64,000 bases of DNA from Ustilago trichophora. Taxonomy: Eukaryota; Basidiomycota; Ustilaginomycetes; Ustilaginales; Ustilaginaceae. The notes under the pieces are model-generated. The model was not told where the DNA came from, made no database searches, and worked only from the letters and a program-made list of their open reading frames with translations. Below are positions 33,329 to 43,629 of this stretch, piece by piece. Each line of letters starts with the position of its first letter. Positions within the stretch are counted from its first letter, which is position 1. The translations under genes and the position numbers were made by a program. Location: contig OOIN01000002.1 of assembly GCA_900323505.1 (NCBI GenBank), positions 434,001 through 498,000 of the forward strand. Direction: 5' to 3'.

Positions 33329-34297
33329 TTACAGAATGCCCAACTGCTGCAGAACCCTGCCAATGTGAGCAGCGATTCGTTCAGCAATCCAACTTCCAAT
33401 AGCCTCTAGGCCCCAGAAGAAGAACCCTCTCGACAATGCATCCACTTTCTTCACTGTAAGCACTGCCGTCCTGCCATCTTGGCCAATGTTGTGGTTGATC
33501 CCGTGTCTTCCTGCCTCGAGCAGACCTTCGACCCACTCTACGTCGGCTTTGTAGTAGACGTTGTTCCACTTGCCTCCCCTTTCTGCCGCTGCAACGAGAA
33601 GATCGCGACCGAGGTTGTAGCCATCTCGATCGATGGTGTGGTGGTATTTGAGATTCTTTTCCTTGCTGACAGCCAAAAACCAAGCACCCGTGTTTGCCAT
33701 GGTGCCATTCTGCTTCCACACTCTAAAGTGATTTCCTCCATACAGACTTTCCCAGCATGCGCCTACCCACCTTCCCGGTGCACCGGGAAAGCCTGTCTCT
33801 CTGTATTCGAACATTTCTGGAATCCACCCTTTCCCATCGCCCAGATCCGCACGCTGCAAGTTGCCCATGTGCAAGTTCAAGCATTCAAACGAGAACCCAA
33901 TCGTACGAATATAATCCTTCAAACCCAAATCGGACAATACGTGGGGATCACTCTTTCCCGAAATGATAACATTGATCGGCTCGCGAAGTCCATTTCCGAC
34001 AAGATCTAGCATTGATCCGCCATACGTACGTGGGTCGATCCACCCGGGCAAATCAGGATCACCAGTACCATCGCCATTGTCCAAGTCGAGAGCCGAATAG
34101 ACTGCTTCTTCGGAGAAGGACTCGTTGAAAGTGTGATAGTCCGAAACAGAGATGGAAGGATCGTTGAGATCGAGCGACTGACGTGTTGCGCCGTAGGGTG
34201 ATGTGACGGGTGTATACGGGTCGACGGGTAACCATGGCATAGCAGCTGTTACAGTAGCGGCAGTGGCTGCCAACACTGATGGGAAAAGTAGACGCAT
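33329..34297 (-). CDS. Secreted protein of unknown function
   Basis: 322 aa from the ATG at 34297; ORF extension upstream is a promoter reading. Residues 1-19 are a signal peptide (MRLLFPSVLAATAATVTA, cleavage near AA-MP). The mature protein has N-glycosylation sequons (NES, NGT), few cysteines, and a central region with GYNLGRDLLVAAAERGGKW, YKADVEWVEGLL and GINHNIGQDGRTAVLTV. This recalls a group of uncharacterised secreted fungal proteins, but I cannot name a characterised member. The C-terminal ~30 residues are amphipathic to hydrophobic (FFFWGLEAIGSWIAERIA). I see no known hydrolase motif. In a smut it would be an effector or apoplastic-protein candidate, which is inference only. Confidence 0.8.
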   Translation of the reverse strand: MRLLFPSVLAATAATVTAAMPWLPVDPYTPVTSPYGATRQSLDLNDPSISVSDYHTFNESFSEEAVYSALDLDNGDGTGDPDLPGWIDPRTYGGSMLDLVGNGLREPINVIISGKSDPHVLSDLGLKDYIRTIGFSFECLNLHMGNLQRADLGDGKGWIPEMFEYRETGFPGAPGRWVGACWESLYGGNHFRVWKQNGTMANTGAWFLAVSKEKNLKYHHTIDRDGYNLGRDLLVAAAERGGKWNNVYYKADVEWVEGLLEAGRHGINHNIGQDGRTAVLTVKKVDALSRGFFFWGLEAIGSWIAERIAAHIGRVLQQLGIL

Positions 34298-34753
34298 GAT
34301 GTGTTGAAGAGCTTGTTGCCGCAGTAGCCAAACGGAAAAGAAGACGGTCTGTTGTGCTGTGCGAGGATTGAGGAGAAGATGATGACGGCAAAAGAGAGAT
34401 AACAACAACGCTGTTTGTGGCGGACCACGGGAGCCGGGGATAACGTGCAGCCGACAAGCTTCGTTCAAAAAATAGGAGAGAGCAACTTGCTGCTGCTGTT
34501 GCTTTCAGAGCGCAGATTGAAATTTCAGCGTCATTTGTCCTTAAAATTGGCTGAATTTCAGTGCGGGGGAATTTTGGCCTTGCATTTCGCAATCTAGCCC
34601 TTAATCGCAGCCGAACTGTCTCGTACGATACAGCTAGGGCCCCTCCACCTGTTCGCTGTGCTGTGCATCTTCGCTCACCGGGCACTTTCAATCTCCATCC
34701 TGCAACTAACATCAACACCCTTGCTTGCATCTTGCACCACCCATTTTGCAAAT
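34298..34753. promoter_or_regulatory. Divergent promoter (secreted protein / alpha-SNAP)
   Basis: 456 bp between two divergent ATGs. The only ORFs in it are shadows. I identified no specific binding site. Confidence 0.5.
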
Positions 34754-35620
34754 ATGTCGACCTCTACCCCAGAAGAACTCCTCAAAAACGCAGAGAAGAA
34801 AGCCTCCGCTTCCGGTGGATGGTTCTCTTCTGCCACTTCCAAACAGGAGGAAGCCGTCGAACTCTTTAAAGCGGCCGCCAACAAGTTCCGTATTGCCAAT
34901 CGATTCGAAGAAGCCGGAAATGCATACATGCGAGCTGCCGAGACCGAGATCAAGACTGGCGAAAAAGATTATGCTGCCAACACTTTCTTTGAAGCCAACA
35001 AGTGTTTCCGTATGTCTCGCCCTGAATTGGCCGTTGTAGCCCTCACACGGGCTAGGGAAATCTTGATCGAGAGGGGAAGATTCCGACAAGCTGCCGATAG
35101 GGAGAAAGCGGTTGCCGAGTTGTACAAAACTGATGCGGCTGATCCGGAAAAGGCACTCGAGGCGTACGAACAGGCTGCAGCATGGTACCTGCAGGAAGGA
35201 GCCAACGCCACCGCAAGCGGATGCTACAGAGAAGCAGCACAGCTCGCCACAGACCTCTCACGTTACCCTCAAGCCATCGAACGCTGGGAACAAGTCGCAA
35301 GCATGTCGCTCGAATCCAACCTGACCCGATACAGCGTCAAAGATTACTACCTCAACGCAGGATTATGCTACCTCGCCATCCCAGATTACGTAGCTGCAGT
35401 ACGCGCCATGCAATTCTACGCAGAACAGGATCCAAGCTTCCCAACCACCATGGAAGGTCGTTTCCTCCACTCGTTGGTACAGGCTTGTGAGGAGGGAGAT
35501 TTACAGGCTTTTGATGCAAGCGTACAGGAATATGATAGGACCAAGAAAATTCAAGGTTGGCAGGCTTCCCTATTGAGAGCTGTAAGGAAAGGAATTCAGG
35601 ACGAACCTGATCTTTCTTAA
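34754..35620 (+). CDS. sec17: Alpha-SNAP (Sec17)
   Basis: An uninterrupted 288-aa ORF from the ATG at 34754; alpha-SNAPs are 290-295 aa. The sequence reads as stacked helical hairpins. It opens with ELLKNAEKKASASGGWFSS, the membrane-contacting N-terminal loop, followed by AANKFRIANRFEEAGNAYMRAAE. The C-terminal half has the family patterns YYLNAGLCYLA and QDPSFPTTMEGRFLHSL. It ends in acidic-leucine DEPDLS, where SNAPs contact and stimulate NSF. The protein binds assembled SNARE complexes and recruits Sec18/NSF to take them apart after membrane fusion. Neighbouring genes are unrelated. Confidence 0.95.
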   Translation: MSTSTPEELLKNAEKKASASGGWFSSATSKQEEAVELFKAAANKFRIANRFEEAGNAYMRAAETEIKTGEKDYAANTFFEANKCFRMSRPELAVVALTRAREILIERGRFRQAADREKAVAELYKTDAADPEKALEAYEQAAAWYLQEGANATASGCYREAAQLATDLSRYPQAIERWEQVASMSLESNLTRYSVKDYYLNAGLCYLAIPDYVAAVRAMQFYAEQDPSFPTTMEGRFLHSLVQACEEGDLQAFDASVQEYDRTKKIQGWQASLLRAVRKGIQDEPDLS

Positions 35621-35750
35621 CCAAGCCAAAATTCACCTCGGTCAATGGACATACACTTTGATTCATGCTGAGCCAGTCAAGTTTGTTCTATCACAATACC
35701 AGTCGTACGCTCACATCCAACATTCAGTCCTACCTGCATGGACAAGCTTA

Positions 35751-35776
35751 TTTTTTTTTTAAAAAAAAAAAAAAAA
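35751..35776. repeat. T10-A16 tract between convergent genes
   Basis: A run of ten T directly followed by sixteen A, able to fold on itself, 130 bases after the sec17 stop and 67 bases past the stop of the opposing gene. It could serve poly-A signalling on both strands; that is inference. Confidence 0.6.
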
Positions 35777-35842
35777 CAAAAAAACAAGACCTTGATTTTG
35801 TGACAAGTGAAAAAAAAAACAATGAGCAATGAGTAAAAAGAG

Positions 35843-37615
35843 CTAGTACTCGAGCTCGCAAGCAAGCGCCAAAAAAGCATCGTCATCATGATCAGCGAAG
35901 CTATCATCTGAACTTGATGGTTGAGCGATAATTTCTGATTTTCGCAACCCGATTTCTTTATGGACTGGACTGGTTGCGGTTCTAACAATGTTGACGCCAC
36001 GTGCGATCGCTGGTGGACGAAAAGGTGCTGCTGGGCCCGCACTCTGTGATGGTTGTTGAGAAACGGCAAGGAATTGAGAACAGCTACGTGGTAGACCTGG
36101 TTGTCGTGCTTGTGACATTCCAGGTGGTCGCGAGATTGTGCGGGTTGTGGTGCGGAGAGGGGTATGAATGGGGGTACTGGTAGTAGTGGTAGTGGTGGTG
36201 GTGGTGGTGGTGGTGGTGGGGAGTTTGCGAGGGGATGATTTGGAGAGGAGAGACGAGGGACCACGGGTGCCGAGTTTTTTGGTTGGGTTGTGATTTTGCT
36301 GCTGCTGTTGTTGCTGCATTGCTTCGATGCGGGCTGAACGTTTGACTGGGGATGCAGCAGCGGTGGTTGCAAGAAGCACGGTTGAGGTCTTCTCTTGCGG
36401 TCGAGCGATGCTCGTCTCGATTGATGGTGGTGAAGTCGATTTGATCGCTTTTGATGGCTGCTGGCTCGATTTGTGATCGTCTCGGCTGTGTTGCGACGCT
36501 GTTGCAGAGTGGACTTGTGCGATAGGCGCTTGAACACGTTCCTTCTGGAGCTCTGTCTGAGGCTCAATTGGCACATTGGTCGGGCGCGGCTGAAGTGCTC
36601 TTGTGTCGGCACCACCCGCTCTGAAGACATCATGATCAGACTTGACCGGACGAAACACCCTTCTCGGCTGCAGACCTTCCTCCTGTTTGCTGTGCTGACT
36701 AGATCTCGACGCCGAATCCTGCTGAGAGAGCGCATTCCTCGTAGTACTGGGTGCCGAAGTGGTTCGATTGATCCCTTCTCTCGGTGTCAGCCTTCCACGT
36801 TGGCTGCTCCCACGATCGAATGTCACCGTCGGGCGATGATCCGTGGGAGTCGACAACCCACTGTCCATTGAGCCACTAGTCGATGGTCTGCTTGCGTGCA
36901 TCCCCTGAATTGCGGCCTGTAGGTCCTCGAACAGTTTGAGACAATCTGTTGCGCGGCCCGAGTCATCCATGAATCCAAGTCCTGCCATGAACGATTCCTT
37001 CTTGCGTCGTCGTGGAGGTCGACGATCCAGTCTCCGATGTGATGATGTTGTGATGTGCTGTGGATCCTTTTCCAAGGGTGGTGCGAGAGTTTTTCTTGCT
37101 GTAGCAGAGCTGAGTTCGGATGGAGAAGATGGTTCGCGAACTCTACCTGTATGTCCAGCATCCATTGTCCTTCTCCTTCTTGATTCTGGTGATGACTCCC
37201 CTACATCTCCCAACAGCAGCCTTCTCGGCCCTTGCTCTTCGTCATGTTCATCATCGGACAGTTCCAGTGTGATATACTCTCTCGCTTTCCCCCTATTCGC
37301 GGTCGGATCAGAGACATGCCTGCTATTCGCATTCAACTTCCTCTTGACCGATTCGCCTCTGGCCATCAACGGAGACTGTGCCTCTAATGCACCAGGAAGC
37401 TTTTTCAGCTCTCCCACAAACGCCTGTGTGCAAAGTGGCAGCGTTGGGGAATCCTGACTCTTGCTTGGCGTCCAATTGTGGAGTTGCTTCAGAACTCCTG
37501 GGGACGGCGAGGCATGCCAGAAGACTTTCGACGTCGAAGGCTGCGATGAAGACTGTTGCGAGGATGAAGGTCCGGCAGAATTGCTCAGGTTGAGCGAGTC
37601 AAATAGCTCCGACAT
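35843..37615 (-). CDS. Unrecognised, largely disordered protein
   Basis: A single-exon 590-aa ORF from the ATG at 37615 with its own leader. I do not recognise a domain. It is Ser/Gln/Pro/Arg-rich, with several basic patches (SVKRKLN, RRPPRRRKKES, RSARIEAM), a poly-Gln and a poly-Thr run (the latter encoded by GGT/TGG repeats near 36186-36220), and a short ordered-looking block GLGFMDDSGRATDCLKLFED. The last 20 residues are strikingly acidic with interspersed aromatics and leucines (SFADHDDDAFLALACELEY), the type of tail used as a protein-binding or activation segment. A nuclear role is inferred from the basic patches only. Length and codon use suggest a real gene. Confidence 0.7.
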   Translation of the reverse strand: MSELFDSLNLSNSAGPSSSQQSSSQPSTSKVFWHASPSPGVLKQLHNWTPSKSQDSPTLPLCTQAFVGELKKLPGALEAQSPLMARGESVKRKLNANSRHVSDPTANRGKAREYITLELSDDEHDEEQGPRRLLLGDVGESSPESRRRRTMDAGHTGRVREPSSPSELSSATARKTLAPPLEKDPQHITTSSHRRLDRRPPRRRKKESFMAGLGFMDDSGRATDCLKLFEDLQAAIQGMHASRPSTSGSMDSGLSTPTDHRPTVTFDRGSSQRGRLTPREGINRTTSAPSTTRNALSQQDSASRSSQHSKQEEGLQPRRVFRPVKSDHDVFRAGGADTRALQPRPTNVPIEPQTELQKERVQAPIAQVHSATASQHSRDDHKSSQQPSKAIKSTSPPSIETSIARPQEKTSTVLLATTAAASPVKRSARIEAMQQQQQQQNHNPTKKLGTRGPSSLLSKSSPRKLPTTTTTTTTTTTTTSTPIHTPLRTTTRTISRPPGMSQARQPGLPRSCSQFLAVSQQPSQSAGPAAPFRPPAIARGVNIVRTATSPVHKEIGLRKSEIIAQPSSSDDSFADHDDDAFLALACELEY

Positions 37616-38430
37616 GGCCTCCCTCTATTTGTGGGAGAGAGTTGGTGGTTTTCAGCCGGGGTTGAGATCGAAGTAAAGCTCAGCAGAGGTTATGTTGTCA
37701 TGGCTGGGGTGTAAAGGTGTTGTGCGGGTATCCGGGATCGAACAAAGGCCGAATTACGAACGGTGTAAGGTTGGTGTGAAGAAGAAGGCTGACATACAAG
37801 GGATGGAACAGAGAACGAGCTCCCGTGATGATGTGATGATGAAGAAGAGAAAAGGACAAGTTAGACGATCATATGAAATGTGCACTCTCTTTGTCTCTCA
37901 CTTGCAACAATCTCGACCCTGCAGCAACGCGCGGTCTCCGATTTCGCCTAAGCGCAACAGACACACCTCTACAGTACATCTCGCGCGGAAATTCATTTCA
38001 GCTCACATCAACATACTGCGCAGCTCATTGCAACCTCTCGCAGTGCAGTGCTCTCAGGGAGCCTGCCTTCACATTGTCTATCACTGTTTGTCCGTCCAGA
38101 AGTGAAGCACTATGAGAGTCGCAAATTCAGCCATGCTGAAGCTTCCGCCGATCTGAGAAGATCACATATAGATGCAGCAGCAGCAAGCTTAAGGAGGATG
38201 TTGATCTGCGGCTCGACGCGTTGTTGAAGCGCGTGCAAGGCGCCAGAGACCAACACTTGGAGATTTTTTGAAATGTTACATCGTCATGGCTCCCAACTTT
38301 GCCGGCTCGCAAATCTCGCTGCTCGTTGTAGTCACATCATCTCTGTATTATCAATGCTCTGCACTGTATGCAGTCTATCATGAACATGCATTATCCGCGA
38401 GCTTGTATGGAGAGGAAATGGACAGTTCGT
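37616..38430. other. Promoter of the disordered-protein gene and 3' flank of the GNAT gene
   Basis: 815 bp with no supported gene on either strand. Confidence 0.55.
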
Positions 38431-39324
38431 TCAGCTCCTCGGAAGGAACACCTGCTTATAGCAAAGCTGATGAGGCGCCCCGTCCTCATCATACCTCTCG
38501 CCAATCGGTTCGTAGCCCAACCTGTATCACGAGTCGCAAAGAAGCAAAGTGAGCAATTTTAAAGAGTCAATTCAAGATCTGCGGAAGCTCATCCTTCATA
38601 CTCGAATTGGGTATCGTACTCACTTTTTGTAAAAGTCGATAACATAAATCTGACTACTGAGCTTGATAATTATGCTCTCGAGTCTCTCTGTCTTCGCAGC
38701 TTTGCTCTCCTCACTCTGCTGTCTGTCACCTTGAAGGGTGGGTCTTGGCCCAAATGCTCCCTGTCTCTGCGCTTCATCGCTGCTCAGAACATCAATCAAC
38801 CACGCTTCGGCCTTCCTCACCAAGAGATGACCCAACCCCTTCCCCCTAGCCTCCTTCAACAGCGCCAACCTGCCCAACTTTGCACCACCCTTTTCAGGCA
38901 TCCCCTTTCCCGTCTCCTCTTCTTCCGCATGGGTCTGCGCTGGGTCTCTGGCACTAGATATCGGAGTCGGGTGATGAGACCAAGCAGCGCTGATGAAATC
39001 ACTTGCTACCGCCGACTCGCTCCTACTGCCTCCAAGGGGGTAGGACGAATTTGGGTTTGGTTCCGATCCGGGCTCGTCCGGTTTCGGGATTGGTAAAGGG
39101 TATGGAAGAAGGCGTAGAGTTCCAATCACTTTGTCTGGGTTCGAGTTGTGCGTGAGAATAAAGTGCGCAGCAAGCGGGTCGTACTGATCGATCTCGTCTT
39201 CGAGGGCAAATCCTTGCTCGCGGACAAAGACTTCGATGCGGACATCGCAGGCTCCGCGGAGTTGCGAGCCCGAGGTGCAGAGAGATACCGTGTAGTTATC
39301 GTCGGTGGCGATTGTGTTGGACAT
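38431..39324 (-). CDS. GNAT-family N-acetyltransferase
   Basis: Two exons on the minus strand, 39324-38624 and 38521-38431, with a GTGAGT...ATACAG intron of 102 nt; 263 aa. Exon 1 read alone stops right after IYVIDFYKK. The splice supplies LGYEPIGERYDEDGAPHQL..., the conserved last strand of the fold. Also seen are the N-terminal VRIEVFVREQGF motif and the acetyl-CoA loop LGRLALLKEARGKGLGHLLV. An insert of about 70 disordered residues separates strand 4 from that loop. I start at the ATG at 39324; an in-frame ATG at 39435 would add 37 residues that look like translated leader. Substrate unknown; the layout resembles ElaA-type acetyltransferases. Confidence 0.85.
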
Positions 39325-39650
39325 CTTGTGAATGGAGTCGATGGAATCGAGGTAGAGAGAGTGGGTGTGACAATGGTGAGAGGAAGGAGAAAGGCTGCAG
39401 AGTTGGGAAGAATCAAAAAGCCGAGCCTTAGTCATGTCCTCCAAGCGAAGAGTGCATTACCGGTCGCTTTTGTTGCAGCCCGATTTTTGCAATCCCGAAC
39501 GTCACTCAACACACGCGTAAAGTGTTTCTTCCAACACAGACCAACACCTGCGCAACAAGCTTTATTTTCCAAAGACTCGTGAATCCAGCAATCTTTTCTT
39601 CTTCTCATCCTCCATCTACTGACACTAACCTTCCCGCAGCATCGCCCATC
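39325..39650. promoter_or_regulatory. Divergent promoter (GNAT / TBCB)
   Basis: A compact divergent promoter. A CTAAC branch-like site followed by TTCCCGCAG lies 12 bases before the TBCB ATG, so a 5'-UTR intron in TBCB is possible. Confidence 0.45.
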
Positions 39651-40597
39651 ATGTCGGTAGTGAACCTTTTCATCCACTCTCCCTCTACCTTGGTCTCAGC
39701 GGAGCGTCGTGTACCTTCAACCATCCCACTGCACGATCTCAAATACCGCCTAGAATCTATCGTTGGCGTACCCCCATCCACCCAAATCCTCGAGATCCAC
39801 TCCTCCCGTACTGATCATGAGCAGCAAGCCACCCTACCCGGCCATTCACCATTCCCTTCTTCGGTGAGATCCACCCTCATCCTCGCCATCCCCCAGAATT
39901 CTGACCTGGAAAATCGCACATTGGAAGAATTAAACGTTGTCGACGGCATGGCAATCAAAGTTCTCGATACACGGCCAAAGGAGCTCATCCAAACATTCAC
40001 AGACGAGAGTTTGGTCGAGAAATACGTTATGGACGATGAAACCTATGCCGCTCGAAGAGATACTGTGCTTGCCTTCAAACAGAGGAATAAGCTTGGCCGT
40101 TTCGACCCGTCAAAGGATGCCAATTCAAGCACCGCCTCCTCCTCCTCAGCAGCAGCAGCAGCATCAGAATCGCAGGAAAACGTACCAACAAACCTAACTC
40201 CCGGAGCAAGATGCCAAGTCGACCTACTTTCCGGAGGCGGAAGCAACAAGAGAAAGGGAAGCGTCAGGTTTGTGGGTAATACAAGCTTTGCAAATGGCAC
40301 ATGGGTCGGTGTCGAATACGATGAACCCGTGGGAAAGAACGATGGCTCGTGAGTATAAAAAGCTCCCTTTTGTCAAGGTGTTCGAGTTTGATGGTGCGGA
40401 ATGGCTGATCTATCTCTATCACATCACGGTCTTGGTGAATTTCCTTGTGCGAATGGTTGCGCAGTGTCGCGGGCGAACGTTACTTTACCTGCAAGCCAAA
40501 CTTCGGCGGCTTCGTACGACCAGACAAGGTTCAAATCGGCGATTTCCCAGCCGACGACTTCGACCTCGATCTCGAAGACGAGGATGAGGAAATGTAA
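39651..40597 (+). CDS. Tubulin-folding cofactor B (CAP-Gly)
   Basis: Exons 39651-40348 and 40465-40597 (GTGAGT...GCGCAG, 116 nt) give 276 aa. Residues 1-95 form a ubiquitin-like domain with the LKYRLESIVGVPPSTQ pattern. A helical linker with an Ala/Ser/Glu stretch follows, then a CAP-Gly domain from about 185. It includes GSVRFVG and GTWVGVEYDEPVGKNDGS, and the splice adds the hallmark FTCKPNFGGFVRPDKV. The tail DEDEEM is acidic, resembling the alpha-tubulin C-terminus as in other TBCB proteins. TBCB captures alpha-tubulin from the CCT chaperonin and, with TBCE, passes it on for heterodimer assembly (Alf1 in yeast). The exon-2 sequence would be missed if only long ORFs were read. Confidence 0.93.
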
Positions 40598-41478
40598 CAC
40601 AAGCAAACACAAAACCAGAACATCTCTCTATCAATCATCATTAGTTAGTGCGTTGAAAACGAGGAACGGATTTTGCACCATTCACTGCCATATACATTTC
40701 GTGGACGGACAACGGTCATGAAAGAACGAGAACTTACAGCGGCGGGAAAGACAATTAGCCCGATCGTCTCTACCGAGACGCCAGGAGCGCCAATAAATCC
40801 GGCGACAAAGGTCAAAGGTTGCCGCAGGGGAGCCTGCAAAGCACACAAGTGAGGAAGGGGAGAAGAAGAAAGGCGCGCAAGAAAGAGGCGTAGGAGAAGA
40901 AAGATGATTTTGGTTGGTGGACTGAACGGTCATGAAAGGGAGGAAAAGGCAAGAGCCGTAGTGCAACCCAAAAAGAAAGAAACGTAGTAGAAAGCGTCTG
41001 AAGCAGACATACCCAGGCAGATCGTATCGTGGACGATAGCAGTGTGTAGTTCGCCGGCGAATTTCCATGCAGGAAGTGCGAGGCGATTTGGTACTGTCTC
41101 AGAGACTGTTAGGGCAGAAAAGAGGCAGAAACGCCATTTGGGACAGAGTGAAGGCGGAGAGGAGAGAGAGGAGAGAGAGGAAATGCGATGATGAGCCAGA
41201 CGAATCTGATGCGGGACGAAAGACTGAGCAAGACGATGAGCTGATTTGCGACCCGAATAAGGACATCAAGCGAGATTGTGGGGTTTGAGGGCCGAGGTGT
41301 GACCAGTATGCCCCTTGGAGCTTGCAAATGTGCATGACGCGACGGGACGGGAATCGGTCAGGAGTTTGATGTTGTGCCTGCTCTGTAAAAAGCTGAAAGG
41401 GTTGAAGATATTTGAGAAGGACAATGGTCACTGTCGACAGCGCGGGCAAAGCATCTTCAATGAAAAGCGCGTGCACGT
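40598..41478. other. Long convergent intergenic region with minus-strand splice-like sites
   Basis: 881 bp between the TBCB stop and the RBM39-like stop, unusually long for a convergent junction here. No ATG-initiated ORF is credible. On the minus strand it contains two exon-like blocks bounded by good splice sites (see the separate entry). Confidence 0.5.
40738..41093 (-). other. Two candidate exons: unannotated small gene or 3'-UTR splicing of the RBM39-like gene
   Basis: Block A (41093-41013, 81 nt) has a CTAAC...GACAG acceptor and a GTATGT donor. Block B (40833-40738, 96 nt) has a TTTGCAG acceptor and a GTAAGT donor. Both are multiples of three, and one consistent frame is open across both for 59 residues, with a hydrophobic second half (PLTFVAGFIGAPGV...). 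I found no convincing first exon with ATG and no standard donor between 41100 and 41478, and I do not recognise the peptide. The alternative is that these are introns and exons in the 3' UTR of the RBM39-like mRNA. Confidence 0.25.
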
Positions 41479-43629
41479 TTAGCCGAGCTTAGCCTGTACG
41501 AAAGCATCCGGAATGCTGTGGGAACAAATGGCAAAGAACAAGTTGAAAGAGGTTTGGTCAGAGGATGAACTGTGGCAGCTGTCATATGGTGAAATGCTAC
41601 ACTTACTATTGAGCACTGATCGGCTTGCCACCAAAGAATCGACCATTGAGACCATCGAGAGCTTTCCTGGAAGCGTCAAGGTTAGCGAAGGTGACGTAAA
41701 TCTCGCCTGCGGATTCCTTTTCCACATGGATGCTGTTGACAGGTCCATACTTGGCCTGGCATTCGTCTTTGACGTCCTCGGCGAGTTCTTTGTCCCAGTC
41801 TGGCTCGGTTTCCCTGCAATATTGAAAAGAAAAGGGAGAAACAAAAGTTAGCGTGAGATTCAGTGGCAACGTCATTGGAGGACGCTGTGCACTTACTCGT
41901 CAGGGTTGAACATGTTCTTGAGGAGCAACGAGGTCGAAGTTGACTCGGGGATACCTGCAGGACGGTCTTGTGCCACAGTCGTAGTCTCGGAAGCGGAAGG
42001 TGAAGGCTCGTTGTTTCGCGCGAGCTTCTCCATGAGGGCGGCGCGTCGTTCGGGGTTGAGACCGGCACCTCCGCCGTCATCGAAAGCAGAGGTGAGCTGA
42101 GGAAGGTGACCGCCACCTTGAGAGTTGAGGTTGGCACCGTTGGCGTGGGATCCGCCGGAGCCACTTCCCTTGGCATTAGCGTTGCCAACGCGTATGGCCC
42201 TTTCGGCCAGTACGAAGCCGTTCATCTGCTCGAGCGCCTTCTTGGCATCTTCGGCGTGCTTGTACTGGATGAAGCAAAAGCCTTTGCTCTTACCAGTACC
42301 TGGCTCGCGGTGAAGATCGACGTATTCAATTTCGCCGAACGGTTCAAAGACCGCTTTGACGTTTTCATCGGTGAGACTGAAGTGCAAGCTGCCCACGTAG
42401 AGTCTTGCTTCTGTGTTGGGCATGTCGGGTACAGGATGGGGAGCACGAGGAGCAGCAAGTGGTGCGTTCATATGAATAGGCGCTCCAGCGGTGTGGTACT
42501 GCATGGGCAGAGGAGCGCTAGCCAAGACACGAGGGTCCAGCTGCGGAACGGCAGGATGAGGTGCCATGCCATTACGTGCGGCTGCATCGCCGGCACTTGG
42601 GAACGCGCCGCCGTTGCGAGCTGCGTCGGTGCGCTGAACGACGATGGGGATGCCAAAGACGACCTTGCCCGTCAGCTCGATCGCCTTTGGCACCAGTTCA
42701 CGAGCAGCAAACTCGACGTAGCCGACCCCTTTGCTTCGATGTGTGACGCGGTCCATGACGATGCGCACGTCCTGGACGGCACCTGCGCCGAGGTGGTCTT
42801 CAAAGAACTCTCCGAGATCGCGCTGACCGAGTCGGGCGGACAGCTGGCTGCAAAAGACGGAGCGCTCCTCGTACTCATCGATCTCGGGGCTGGGTGTGCG
42901 ACGAGATCGGACCGAGACTGTTGGGCTGTCGTAACGTCCACGGCGTCTTGGTGCTCGACGTGCATCGTCTTCGTATCGGTCAATTCGCCTGCGGTGGCTG
43001 CGGTCGACACCGCGGTCATATCCCCTTCGGTCATCGTAGTAGGAGTCGTATCGATCGCGGTCTGCTCGGCTGGACGAAGGAGCAGGACTGGGACGGTGGT
43101 GGTCTGCGGATCCAGCTTCAGCATCACGGTGATCATCCCTCCTGTCGCTTCGACGGCGACGTCGTTCGCGGACGCGCTCTTCGTCGTCCTCGTCTACCCG
43201 GTCTCGATGCCGGCGATAGGCATCTTCGCCTCTGCGTCTCTTTCGTCGCTCTTCGGCCTCTTCATCGGCTCGCGAGGCACTCTTCCTGGAGTGGTGGCTT
43301 TTCCTGCTGCGTGTGCTGTCCCTGCTACGGCTGCGGCTGCGGCTGCGGCTACGGCTGCGGCTGGGCGATCGAACGGGCGAAGATGGACGGGAAGATCGAC
43401 TCGAGACGGTAGATGAGCGCCTTCTTCCTCGAGCGCTTTCATCAGTGTTGCCGGCTCTGGATGCCTGAGCACGCTTGCGGAGCTGCTCTGCTAGTTCCTT
43501 CTCTCTGGATCGAGGACCTTCATCGTCGTCAGCATAGCTTCGTTTTGAGCTCTTTTCGATGTCTAGATCCGAGCTGCGAGATGGGCGACGGCCACCTCGA
43601 GTGCGTGCCTCTTCCAAGTCGGCGTACAT
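41479..43629 (-). CDS. RBM39/Rsd1-like splicing factor (RS domain, three RRM/UHM)
   Basis: Three minus-strand exons, 43629-41897, 41813-41607 and 41515-41479 (GTAAGT donors, TTGCAG and CACAG acceptors), give 658 aa. The start is the first ATG (MYADLEEARTRG). Residues about 60-250 are an Arg/Ser- and Arg/Asp-rich arm with RS dipeptides. RRM1 is about 254-335 and RRM2 about 406-480 (RLYVGSLHF, KGFCFIQY). The C-terminal U2AF-homology motif domain spans the last 80 residues, with IYVTFANLD and the NGRFFGGK loop, the UHM Arg-x-Phe site that binds ULM Trp peptides. Human RBM39/CAPER and S. pombe Rsd1 share this order and act in 3' splice-site recognition with SF3B1 and U2AF. The last exon encodes only about 12 residues. 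Confidence 0.92.

Noticed and set aside
37725..37775. tRNA-like B box (GGATCGAAC region)
   Set aside because: No matching T-stem, A box or acceptor stem could be paired around it.
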